Notes under the pieces: model-generated | Database searches by the model: none | The model's input: the letters and a program-made list of their open reading frames with translations, nothing else | Told to the model about the DNA's origin: nothing | Source: Gnetum montanum | Lineage: Eukaryota; Streptophyta; Gnetopsida; Gnetales; Gnetaceae | Direction of reading: 5' to 3' | Assembly (NCBI GenBank): GCA_015680685.1 | Contig: MNCI01015499.1 | Span: 4,722 to 68,721, forward strand | DNA: 64,000 bases | Made by a program: the position numbers and the translations under genes | Shown: positions 34,539 through 45,342 of the stretch, piece after piece | How the letters are laid out: each line of letters begins with the position of its first letter | Position numbering within the stretch: position 1 is the first letter of the stretch

Positions 34539-34651
34539 CTTAGTCATTTGTGCACTAATTAGAACTTAGGAAATCATTTACATCGTTGGAACGAACCCTT
34601 AGGGTTGGCTGAGAAAACGGAAACAATACATTGCACACTGAACAAAAAAGT

Positions 34652-37250
34652 ATGTATTCTTCTTCGTACAAAAGTGCTTCACCGCCTAGGTCTGAAACAG
34701 GAAACCATCGACAGCATAATACACATGACATTGATCCGCCAGTCCCTCAACAATTTCGAGTGGTATATATTCATCCCGATGAGTATATACCAGACTTCAT
34801 CTTTATCCTCCATCAAGATGAACAACTGCATTGGCAAGACTTAGAAGGTAACATAGTATTACCTCCCAATCATTGAATCCCGAGCATGCTTCTTCATGCT
34901 CTCACACGAATTAGCATGTAACACTTACATATAGAATACATTGTGCAAGACCATGACTTAAGAGAATACTGTTCCATGGAGGCACAACATCAAAGGGACT
35001 TGTAACAGGAGAGACATCATAATTCTTTGAAGGGTAAGTGGTCCCAAAATGTCCCACATCTCTTAAGTGAAAATGAGGGTGGTGAACCTGCCTCAAGTAG
35101 TCGCCCACACAATGATGTTCCTTCCCTTGACTTTGGCCAAGGGGTTATGTATCATAACCTTCATTCCACTATTCATAACCCAAGTTCTGATACCCATAAG
35201 CACAAAGGGTCCAAAAAAGGGACACAGACACATGATAAAGATGGGCANTAAAGGGTCCAAAAAAGGGACACAGACACATGATAAAGATGGGCATTCTGAT
35301 CGTAATTGAGATCGAGGCTGAGATTTCCAAAGCGAAGGTAGTAGACATCATCATGGTGATGGTTCTCCTTCTTCTTAACCTTCATCATCTCCTTCACCAT
35401 CTCCTTCAGTATCTGGACGTAGTCATAAAGAAAAATACCATGGAGATAAAGGTAGGCAAAGTGGAAGTAATAAACGAAATAGCTAGGAAAGGGGACGAGG
35501 GCACTCTAGAGAATCACAACATAAAAGAAGGGAGAGTAGAGAACAACTTAGGCAGCATAGATGCCATGGACAAGATGATCACGATAAACCCCTACTCGCT
35601 ACTCAAACTATGTTAGACATAATTAAGGCTATTAGAATTCCAACAAGGCACCAAAAAGATAGTAGTATCAAGAGATTAGATATGAACAACATCCCACACT
35701 TTGAAGGGGGATACAATGCTAATCCTCAAAATCACTTACAAGCATTCCATGATGCGTGTGCCTTACAAAACATAGAGAACGAATGATAAAAATTTAAGGT
35801 ATTCCCATGAACACTAGTTAAATAAGCGAAAAGCTGGTACTAGTCCTAGAACTGAAATCTATTTGTAGGTGGAGTACCATGTTAGAATTGTTTAACGATA
35901 AGTACCAAACGTACACCCAAGTGTCCAACCTGCAAAAGCAAATCCAAGGCTAGAAACAAGGAGGACATGAACCCTTGGATGCTACCATGGGTTGATATTA
36001 TGCACTGTTACATCATTGTCTTGGCCATGGTTATTCGCAGAGGGATCAACTACGCCATCTCGTAGATGGGCTTAGGCATGAAATGTGAAGAACCCTTGGG
36101 ACTTATGCCCAAGGAAGACTATTTGAGCTTAGGTTCCATCAAATTCAAAGAATATTGAAGCAAGTTGCTAAGGAAAAAGGTGAGCTATAGAAGAGAGAAA
36201 GTATGAAAGAGTATAACTAATATCCTTTCCTCCAAAAGAGAGGGGAGTAAGATTTTGTGAGGACGAAGAAGAGCCACCACTTGAAGAGATGATGAATAGG
36301 AAAACTTTGTCTATCCAAAAGTCGACATTAGAAATATCGACAAAGGTAGACCAAATGTGGAATTCCCTAGACAATAGATTTCAAACTATTCTTAAAATAG
36401 TAGAGGAGTCTAGAACGCAAGGTAGTGAAAAAAGAAAAAGGAGAGAAGTTGAACATGCACGTAGCAAGGGTAAGTGAAAAGTTATATTCATTGAAGAGGT
36501 TGTGGATTCGAAAATAGAAAATGATAGTGGATGTAAGATATGTCAATATGACCATCCTAAGGGATGTTGCCCTATAATCTCACATCTATAAGAGTCTGAG
36601 GTGTATGCACTCAACCCACGATTAAACAAAAGGCAAACACCCCAAAGGTTACCTTATCCTCAAGGTAACCTAAGGTAGTTCCACCAACCCTTAACATATT
36701 ATCCAAGTGGAACTCCACCACAACTAATCGAGTAGTATCAATAGTGGCAATACCCACAATCATGGGGAATGCCACCACCAAGGCAACATTGTCCTTACCG
36801 GAAACCCAATCCATATCGATATTATGTGCGGCAGCCAGTCTCCCCATGTGACTCTACTAGTCACGTTACTCCTCAACCTCACTACCAAGCTTGTGAGTAT
36901 TATAGGACTTCTTCTCCTAAGAGCGATGTTCCACAAACATACCATCCTTCTCATCAAGTCGCATCTCTTCCACCAATAGCTCAACTACCATCCACTCCCA
37001 CGATGCAAGATGAACTCCTTGCCCAGCTGCAACAATGTAATGCCACAAGGACTGTTAACTCTCAACCTACTATTGGTTCTGAAAACCGCATGAAGAAAAG
37101 ACCTTTCTTTAGAACCAATAGTCCAACCAAGCCCTTGCAATCACAAGCAGCTGATTCCTTAGATGCCTTAGTATCAATCGAAACTTCAGAGCCTCCTTCA
37201 ACACAACCACCATACTCAACACATACATTCATGCTAACACATGCCATCAT
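34652..37250 (+). pseudogene. gag of element F
   Basis: ATG at 34652 (MYSSSYKSASPPRSETGNHR), then VVYIHPDEYIPDFIFIL and WQDLEGNIVLPPNH, then the first stop (TGA). A serine-rich/basic region follows (35280-35520), the capsid-like part with RLDMNNIPHFEGGYN near 35665-35710 and FHDACALQNIENE near 35748-35785, a 36289-36477 segment with coiled-coil character, and the zinc-knuckle-like CKICQYDHPKGCCP near 36532-36575. A proline/glutamine-rich tail (from 36660) stays open into protease (36769-37404). The duplication around the N at 35248 distorts the frame locally. Confidence 0.8.
35204..35293. other. N flanked by a perfect 44-bp duplication (likely assembly joint)
   Basis: 35204-35247 equals 35250-35293, with N at 35248 and one base between. 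Same pattern as at 24167. Confidence 0.82.
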
Positions 37251-37254
37251 CAAT

Positions 37255-37760
37255 TTGATCAAAGATGGTAATCTTCCTAAGAAATTATCTGATCCTAGGA
37301 GTCCTCTGATATACTTACAAATTTCTGGAAATGAGCCATGCAAAGCTCTTTTGGATTCAAGTTCTGGTATCAATTTAATCTCTCAAGAACTGTACAAGGC
37401 CTAGAACCTACCTCCACTAAAAAAGAGTAACATCCATTTAGAGTTGGCCAACTAGTCCATCACTATCCCATTGGGACTAGTGGAGGACATTGTCACCACT
37501 ATTTGTGGTCCAGCTAACTTCCTACTGATTCAAGTAAATAATGGTAAGGGGGACTTCCCAATCATAATGGGAAGAGCATGGCTAAGCACAGTTGACACGT
37601 GCCTAGGAATTTATAATCTTTTCCTAGAAATATCAAAGGAAAATACATTCAGAAATATTGAGAAGAAGAAAGTTCCATGCATCGCATACAATGACACGGG
37701 GTGTAATTGCATGCAGAGGTCATGGTTTGTGCAAATTTTAGCACTGCCTACATGCAATTA
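37255..37760 (+). pseudogene. Aspartic protease of element F
   Basis: KLSDPRSPLIYLQISGNEPC leads into the active-site region ALLDSSSGINLIS at about 37345-37380. The triad is D-S-S where E keeps D-S-G (GGT to AGT). TAG stops follow at 37402 and 37453. The C-terminal half (37471-37761) has GLVEDIVTTICG and FPIIMGRAWLSTV, and ends ...KKKVPCIAYNDTGCNC. It would process the polyprotein. Confidence 0.78.
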
Positions 37761-38230
37761 GTGTGCACAAGTGATCAACATACAAAGATGCCTGTATGCA
37801 GCAATGACACAACAGGAAGGCACCTAGTGGCTGATAGCTGATCAAGAAAGTAGTTCAATCATATGCATGGAACCAACTAAGGGCTTGACTTGCACTTACA
37901 TCAATATCATAGACAAATTAGAGCAAGTCCACCACCAACTTCCAAGTCTTAACCTTGAAAATATCAACTGCAGAAAGTTGAAAATCCCTAAAAAATTTAA
38001 GTAGGAGCCCCTCGAGCTGAAACCATTGCCCACCGGTATGGAATACATGTTCCTTAAAAATGGAAAATTGATAATTATTAACACTAAGCTTGCTCCTCAA
38101 CAAAAAGAAAGACTACTGAAGATAATAAATAAATGGTCGAAAGCCTTTACTTGGTCAAATCCCAAATTAACTGGAAGAGATCCTAAGATATGCCAACATA
38201 GGATTTACACTGACCCCTACATGAAGCCTT
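37761..38230 (+). pseudogene. Protease-RT linker of F
   Basis: Matches the linker of E: CMEPTKGLTCTYINIIDKLE near 37878-37935, LPTGMEYMFLKNGKLIIIN near 38025-38085, and KWSKAFTWSNPKLTGRDPKI near 38130-38190. The last piece is a conserved pre-RT segment of Ty3 elements. Confidence 0.7.
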
Positions 38231-38990
38231 GAAGAAAACCGCAAAGGTGATTGAACCCAAAGCTAAAGCAAGTAGTTAAGGAAGGAATCGAACAGCTTCT
38301 CAAGGCTGGGTTCATATACCTCATTACTGATACTGAATGGGTTAGCCCCTTAGTTATTGTGCCTAAAAAGAAAGGCAAATGGAGGGTGTGCATAGATTTC
38401 AGGCTACTAAATATGGCAACATTCAAAGATCACTTTCCATTACCATTTGTCGACCAAGTCTTAGACACTATCACAGGGCATCGCTATTACAGTTTTCTAG
38501 ATGGATATAGAAAATTTAACCAAATACAAATAGCCCCAGAAGACCAAGCCAAGACTATGTTCACCAGTCCTTGGGGAACATTTGCATATAAACAGATGTC
38601 ATTTGGCTTGTGCAATGTCCTTGCAACATTTCAATAACTAGTTCTAAGCTTATTTCAATAACAGATAGGGAATGGCTTGGAGGTCTTTATAGACGACTTC
38701 TCCACTTATGAAGGAAACTTTGATCAAGCCTTGGACTAGTTAAAGAAAGTGTTAAAAAGATGTGTAGAAACCAATTTGAGGCTCAACTGGAAGAAAAGTC
38801 ATTTGATGATCTAAGAAGACATAGTACTAGGGCACAAAATCTCACACACAGGGATAGAGGTAGATCCTAACAAAATCAAAGTTATCCAAGGAATTACCCG
38901 TCAACCGGAAACTGTCAAAGAGATTTAGTCATTCCTTGGACACACTGGCTACTATAGGATATTTATTAAGAACTTTTCAAAGGTTGTCAA
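38231..38990 (+). pseudogene. Reverse transcriptase of element F
   Basis: The open piece 38251-38637 has TEWVSPLVIVPKKKGKWRVC, FKDHFPLPFVDQVLD, YYSFLDGYRKFNQIQIAPED and MSFGLCNVLATFQ, typical of Athila-like RT. The catalytic motif EVFIDDFSTYE (aspartates at 38692-38697) is intact, unlike in D and E. Stops at about 38636-38640 and 38661, then at 38737 and 38812, break the frame. Confidence 0.85.
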
Positions 38991-39450
38991 ACCATTGGTA
39001 AAATTAACGAAAAAGGATGTACCTTTCGAATGGACCAAGGAATGCAAATTAGCTTTCCAAACTCTAAAATAAAAGCTAGTAGAAACACACATTCTATATG
39101 CTCCTGACTAGTCCAAACCATTCCATATCATGATTGGCATGTCCAACTATGCCTTAGGAGCCATACTTAAATAGTTAGATGACCAGAAGCATCCTTATTA
39201 GATCCACTGTGCAAGTAGAAGTATCGCTTGTGCACAACTTAACTACACTACCACAGAGAAAGAATTAGTGACTGTAGTATTTGCACTAGAAAAGTTTACA
39301 CACTATGTATTGGGATATAAAGTATATATACATACAGATCATAGTGCAATCCAGTTCCTTGTGAATAAGCCAACGGTAAGCCCTCGCATCATATGATGGC
39401 TTGTAATCTTACAAGAGTTCAATCTTACAATGATCAATCATAAAGTCACC
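38991..39450 (+). pseudogene. RT connection and RNase H of element F
   Basis: Readable segments: VPFEWTKECKLAFQTL, HIMIGMSNYALGAIL (the usual first catalytic TDAS region, here with the aspartate lost), IHCASRSIACAQLNYTTTEK, then YKVYIHTDHSAIQFL with the later aspartate intact, and ILQEFNLTMINHK near 39410-39440. TAG stops replace tryptophan or glutamine seen in E. Confidence 0.78.
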
Positions 39451-40830
39451 GAGAACATAATTGCTAATCATTTATCTTGGTTGCGATGGGACAACAAAGA
39501 GGATCAGTATCCAATTTCTAATTATTTCCTAGATGAACTTCTCTTTGCAGGTGAGGTAAATAATCAATCACCCATGAAGACAAACTGGTACAGTAGCATT
39601 CTTACCTATCTCTTCACCCAACAAATACCACAAGAGTTAAACCTTAAAAAGAAACAACAGTTTTTTCACCAAGCCAAGTACTTTATGGAGATCAATGGGC
39701 AACTTTACAAAGTATGTCCCGATGGCTTGGTTCAATGGTGTGTTCCTGATATAGATCAACTGTGAGTTCTCCAAGATGCTCATGAGGATCCTTGTAGGGG
39801 TCATTATGTCAGGAGACGAACAGCCATTAAGATCCTTCTTGCAAGATATTATTGGCCTACATTGTTTTGAGACGCCCATCATTTCATCCAATCTTGTGAG
39901 CACTATCAACGTGATGGGGAAATGACTACTAGAATGGAGGGTTCACGACAATGGATTTAACCTTTAAAACCCTTCAACATTTGGCAAATTGATTTCATGG
40001 GGCCAATTACACCAATGTCCAAAGGAAAAGGTTATATTATTGTTGTTGTTGATTACCTTACAAAATGGGTAGAAGCAGCTACTATTAAGGATTGTACATC
40101 ATCTACAGCTGCATGATTTATTCAACAAAAAATCATAAATAAGTTTTGTGTGCATCATGCACTTATTTCAAACAATGGTACACACTTCACAGGTGTGACT
40201 TTTTAAAAATTAATGCAACGCTTAGGGGTTGAACACAAACTGACAATACCATACCACCCCCAAGTGAACGGTTAGGCCGAAGTCACCAACAGGGAGATTA
40301 CGAAGATATTGACAAGAACTATTAGCAAGTTTAGGCAAGAATAGAGCACTAAACTGAACAATGCTCTTTGGACATACCGCTTCACATGGAAACTCCCTAC
40401 AAGCTACTCTCCCTATGAGTTAGTATACAGTAAATTACCAACACTTCCCATTCAAACTAAGCTCTGTACACTATCCATAGCATGTGACCTCAACCTTGGC
40501 CTTGATCTAGCACAGAAACAATGGTTAGTAACCCTTAACTTGCTAGATGAAAATCGACTAGCTACCCTGTCATCTAACGAATTGCACAAGGCATTCAATA
40601 AACAATGTCATGACCTAAGAATTAGGAAAGTTAAATATCAACTAGGAGATGACGTTCTCTACTAAAATACCACACATGTAACACAACGTACTAAGTTTCA
40701 AACACTGTGGGAAGGACCTTATATTATTTATGCAACTTTTCCTTCAGGGGCCATGACAATATACAAACCTGAGAGCTCGAACAAGAAATTGTTGGTCAAT
40801 GTGCAATAAACCAAACCTTTCCATGAGCTT
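39451..40830 (+). pseudogene. Integrase of element F
   Basis: The zinc-binding N-terminal part (about 39470-39910) includes LQDAHEDPCRGHYVRRRTAI. The core has [18 protein letters not shown] (first Asp present), [17 protein letters not shown], then LISNNGTHFTGVTF at about 40162-40203 where the second catalytic Asp is Asn, and AEVTNREITKILTRTI with the Glu present. The C-terminal part has YSPYELVYSKLPTLPIQ and LWEGPYIIYAT (GPY module), ending near 40825. Stops include TGA (from CGA) and TAG. The enzyme would integrate the DNA copy. Confidence 0.82.
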
Positions 40831-42870
40831 AGGATAGCCAATACACATGCTACCTCTATTGGTGGGCAACCCTGCTCACTATTTCGAATCTCCTCCTTCC
40901 AACTTAGTCATGGGGGAGATATCCACCTATGCTAACCATTCTAGGCCCTCAGTTCTTTTTGAATTTTTGTTTTACACATTTTTGTTTTACACATTTTTCC
41001 AACTTTTCTTTTTTTTTTTACACCATCATTCATATTTTTACTATTTCTTTTTTTGCTTAATTTACTTTTATTCATCAACCAATAAGTGCTCATGATGGTG
41101 GATTGNTTTTGCTTAATCTACTTTTATTCATCAACCAATAAGTGCTCATGATGGTGGATTGAATTATATCACATTGATTGCTAATGTTTGGTTTTTACCT
41201 TTGAATTACGATGCTGATATTAAAGTATGGTTCTTTTGGTAACACAGGCAATGACTCCACATTGTCCACTCATCCATACAACTCTATGGCTCCTTTGGCT
41301 TGGAACTGTACAGTCCCCTTTTTCTAAAGTAAACTTGTTAATAAATTAGTGGCTAGGTATTTTTCAAACCAAGGAAATACTCAAGGGATGAAAAGGGTGT
41401 GACTTCAAGGGGATTCGATGCATTTGTGCTAGCCATTCTCTTGGGTGCTTGGATGCTTTTTCTTTCCACCATTTTACCATCAATCAAATATCAGGAAGCT
41501 AAGTGAATAAAAATAAGTCTTTGCATGGTGTGCTTCTCATGAAAAAAAAAAGTGGGAATTCAAAGCACACCCCTTAGACATAATAAAGCAATATGGGCTA
41601 CAAGCACTGGTTATGGCACTGGAAAGACATGTTACCCATGCCTAAAGGTTCCCTCTAAATAAGGCCCTTTCTCACTTCCTACTTCTCCATCTCACTCTCC
41701 TTGGGATAGTCGTTACTCTTTGTGGAGGCATTCATGTTGCTTCAAGAGGATGGATTGGCCAAGTGTATTGATGCAAGGTCACTAAATGTGGTTGGTTTAA
41801 TTCCGGATTTGGAATGAGTTCTACTTAGTTACATTAACAATGAAATACACAAGGGACTTTACACAACCTTGTTCTTGGGATTCCATTCCATTCTCTCCTT
41901 TTCATCTTTCTTCCCATTTTCCACCTCATTGTCAATTTTATCATTAGTCCATTTTTGGGTTGATGCATTTTTTTTCTTTGGTGAATTCTTGTGGGTAACT
42001 TTTTAGCTCTTGCTTCCAAATGACATTCCTAGAGCCTATGGACTCTTTGATTTGTGGGTTTGTTAGGTCATAAAGGGCATGAGCCTACTTTGGGGAGGAC
42101 CCACTAGCATTCCTTTTTAGTGCAATTATTAACTTCTTCTCCTTAGACATTTCCTGCAATCAATTATTTCTTGTTTCATCCCCATCCATGGCATCCATTT
42201 TATTGGTGTTGCCATTGTTATTTTTCCCATCTTTCTTATTCCTCATATTTTTCCATCTTATAGCTATCGAAGATTCGCTCTTAGTTGTGGGGGCCCTAGC
42301 ACAAATTTTTCAATTTTTTTACATTCTACTATTTGCCTAACCCCTACACCTTGGGTAGTCACCAATGATAAATCTTTGAATCAGTCTTTGCCATAACCAC
42401 AACTTAGCCAATGCACTTCATATCGAGGCAAGGTATTAACTGCATTGTGGTTTATCTATCCTTGCTCATTTGTGACTGTGTTGTGTGTGCAGATGGTGAT
42501 CATACAAATAATGGACTAGGCTTGGAGGAAGCACTCAGGATGAACTGGAATTGGAACATTTATGAAAGGAGAAAGTTTGGTGGCATGGCTATGGATAAAC
42601 AATAAAAGGTGTAGTCTTGGCATTGGCGGCAACATGCTTCATCTTCTTTCTCTCTCTCTTTCTCTTCAAGCTACCAAATAAAGGCTTGGATGCCATTTAT
42701 GTATGAGTGTTCACCACAATGGTCATGAACACTAATGTTGTCATATGATTATTGATTCGTTCATTGGGCACATTGATTCTATCATCCCATTCCACCATTA
42801 GTTGTCAATTAGTCAATAATCCCATACCTTCCCAATATTTTGTAAGGAACTCAAGGACGAGTCTTCATTT
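40831..42870 (+). other. 3' untranslated region of element F
   Basis: Collinear with the 3' regions of B and E. It contains polypurine-like motifs at 40904-40920 and 42281-42296, a T-rich tract (40960-41080), a GGAAAGACATGTTACCCATG block (about 41620-41642) and a GGGGAGGACCCACTAGCAT block (42077-42114). A possible small frame with DGLAKCIDARS lies near 41745-41800. No assigned product. Confidence 0.6.
41051..41161. other. N flanked by a 55-bp near-perfect duplication (likely assembly joint)
   Basis: 41051-41105 and 41107-41161 match with a single difference, separated by N at 41106. Confidence 0.8.
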
Positions 42871-42883
42871 GGTCGTGGGGGTG
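42871..42883 (+). other. Polypurine tract of element F
   Basis: GGTCGTGGGGGTG directly before the LTR start TGATGAACC. Confidence 0.8.
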
Positions 42884-43222
42884 TGATGAACCATAATATC
42901 GGAGTCTACCATGCAATGTCAAATACCCAATATTGGGACCTATCTCTTTGCCTATAAATAAGGGGTAGGTGCACTTAGTTTTGCAATAGTTAGTTAGACC
43001 CTTAGCCGAACTCTTACCTTTTCTCCCTCCCAAAGCTGGAATTATTTTTGCATGCCCACAGTAGGAGTCATAAAATGAACAAATCTTTATTCGAGCATTG
43101 TGTACCTGAGCACACCTTGTGTATGGCAATAAAGATGAACTTTATGATAAACCTTGCAGCATTCAGAATAGATTAATTAATGTTATTTGCAATTATTTAA
43201 TATTTTTTTAGTTAATTAATGT

Positions 43223-43256
<34 letters not shown>

Positions 43257-43716
43257 TCTCTCTCTCTCACCCTACAACTCTCCTAAGTAAGCACACACAA
43301 TACGATCACTTCGAGCATGCGTGTAATGCTTGGTAACCCAATAATAATTAGCATTTGGTAATCCCAGTAGTGTTGCACTGGTTCAAGATGTGTATGGCAA
43401 GTGAGAACAGATACTGGTGTTAGGATTAATTAAAGCCTAGTTAATTAGTAATTAAGTTAAATTAGTCACTTAGTTTTCTCTCTTCTCCCTTATTAGCATA
43501 GGACATAAAAAACATCAAAGATATAAAAATCATATCCCTCAAGCTTACTTAACCATATAATCGTGACATACAAGTAAGCTTGGAAAGACAACGATTAACC
43601 AACCCATTCTTGTTCCACAAAGGCGCATAAGCACTTAGTTCTTGGAATTCAACCGGATCATGCGTGAAACACTCATATTCATATGGTTGAGTATAGGGGT
43701 ACCTCACCGCTCATCA
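42884..43716 (+). repeat. 3' LTR of element F
   Basis: Starts TGATGAACCATAATATCGG, TATA box CCTATAAATAAG at 42951-42962, ends CCGCTCATCA. It is about 54 bp longer than the 5' LTR, mostly from a CT microsatellite at 43222-43268. Confidence 0.88.
43222..43268. repeat. (CT)n microsatellite in the 3' LTR of F
   Basis: About 47 bp of CT/TC repeat broken by one or two bases. The 5' LTR has only about 9 bp at the same site (34066-34074). Confidence 0.9.
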
Positions 43717-44517
43717 TAAATTGACTAAGAAATAATGTATTTTAGAGAAAATTTCAATATTAAATACTAAAATTTAATGAAAAGTGATGAGAAATGAGTC
43801 CCAGAATCATTCATGGATTCAAAGAAGTATACTAATGTTTTAAAGGTGTGAGGATGATTCAAAGTCATAGTTGATAAGATTTATGTAATTATATGCTTTC
43901 AAAGCATGCTTTTGCTCATAATGCCATTGCATAATCACTTCTATAAGTGTCCATGACCACTCTAGAAGTTGAATGTGAATTATGCTTTCATATCAAATAA
44001 TATATAACTACCTTAATTAGAATCCTACACTATGCTACACAAAATTGTAGACTTTGTAATCACTTTATGTCGGCAAGGTGAGATGGATTAAATAACAATT
44101 GTAGAATTTAGACATTAAATATCTTACCATGGTTACAATGGGTCCCACATGTGATGCATGGTTAAAATTGGAGAAATGGGGGATAGGAGAAGGGGATGTT
44201 GGAGTTCCAAATTAATTATAATATAGGTAAATCCCGAGATATATAGTTTAACTAGAACTTTATAACTCAACACTACCTACAATAATCAAATCCATAACTT
44301 GGAGCTTTCAAATCAAGAGTCTTACTACTAGGCTAACACCTCATTGTTAAGATCATTATCCTTGTCTATTAGGATCTCAAACCAATTCCAACCACTATTA
44401 GTGACATTATATTATATCATTCCAAACCCACCAATATGAGACCACTAATCACCACATGAAAACATCATCGCTTAGTAAGAAAATGAGGGAAAAAATGTTA
44501 GAAATTTTCATAATAAT
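43717..44517 (-). mobile_element. Left remnant of element H and unassigned AT-rich sequence
   Basis: Lies between the 3' LTR of F and the left target duplication of E (ATAAT, 44513-44517). The sequence on the other side of E (54361 on) is the 3' region of a minus-strand Ty3 element (H), so this part must have been continuous with it. I see no coding frame or LTR in it. It contains a tRNA-like stretch on the minus strand (next entry). Confidence 0.45.
44277..44366 (-). repeat. tRNA-like/SINE-like segment
   Basis: The minus strand contains TTAGCCTAGTAGTAAGACTC (RNA polymerase III A-box-like) and, about 30 bp later, ATGGATTTGATTATTG (decayed B-box-like), with the spacing and intervening sequence of a tRNA-derived plant SINE head. 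No target duplication or poly-A tail was identified. A decayed tRNA pseudogene is the alternative. Confidence 0.4.
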
Positions 44518-45324
44518 TGATGAGTGGCGAGGTACCCCTACATTCAACCATACGAATACAAGCATTTCAAGAACTATTCAGTCAAACTCCAAGGGCCAAG
44601 TACTTATGAACCTTAATGAAACACTCAGGGTTAATCAATCGTTATCTTCCCAAACTTACTTGTATTGTCATGGTTGTATGGTTAAGTAAGCTTGAGGTAT
44701 ATGATTTTTATAGCTTTTGTATTTTTTATGTCTTCTACTAATAAAGAAGAGGGAGACAGAACTAAGTGGCTAACTTACATTAGCTATTCATTAACTAGTT
44801 TTTAAATGTTCCTAACACCAGTATCCATTCCCACTTACCGTACACATCGTGAACCAATGCAACATTGCTAGGATTACCACATGCTAATCGTTACTGGGTA
44901 ACCAAGCGCTACACGCATGCTCGAAGCGGTCGTACTGAGAGTATTTAACTAAGGGGGTTGAAGGTTGATAGAGATATTAATTAACTAGAAAAGAATTAAA
45001 CAATAATTAATTACTAATTAGCTTAATATGTATGCTGCAAGGTTTATTATCAAGTTCATCTTTATTGCCATACACAAAATTGTGCTTAGGTACAAATTGC
45101 TTGAATAAAGATCTATTCACTCTATGACTCCTACTATGGGCACATAGAAATAATTCTAACTCTGGAATGACAAAACTGCAAGAGTCTAGCTAAGGGTTTT
45201 AATCTAATGTATGGGAACCAAGGGCACAACCTCTTATTTATAGAAGATGAGGCAAGACACGATATCGTGTGGTGGATGTGATATTGCATACACGATATCT
45301 TGTACGCGATATCGCAATTCATCA
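44518..45324 (-). repeat. 3' LTR of element E
   Basis: Starts TGATGAGTGGCGAGG and ends CAATTCATCA; aligns with 53601-54360. It has GATATC cores at 45261, 45294 and 45308 plus a mutated one near 45279, and a minus-strand TATA box at about 45233-45243. Confidence 0.9.
45233..45313 (-). promoter_or_regulatory. U3 core promoter of LTR E
   Basis: TATA box followed upstream (plus-strand right) by GATATC cores at 18-, 15- and 14-bp spacing, one of them mutated to GATATT. Same design as LTRs A and B. Confidence 0.6.
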
Positions 45325-45342
45325 TACCCCTATGACTGAATG
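45325..45342 (-). other. Polypurine tract of element E
   Basis: The minus strand reads CATTCAGTCATAGGGGTA before the LTR start TGATGAATTG. Confidence 0.75.

Larger units (their letters stand above)
33741..43716 (+). mobile_element. Element F, complete-length Ty3/gypsy element with many stops
   Basis: 5' LTR 33741-34519, primer site 34520-34538, gag, protease, RT, RNase H, integrase, a 2-kb 3' region, polypurine tract 42871-42883 and 3' LTR 42884-43716, all in plus orientation. Single frames can be followed for long distances, interrupted mainly by TAG, TAA and TGA codons at positions where E has Q, R or W. The flanks (GGGTC left, TAAAT right) show no target duplication, and the first bases of the 5' LTR are altered. 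Confidence 0.9.
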
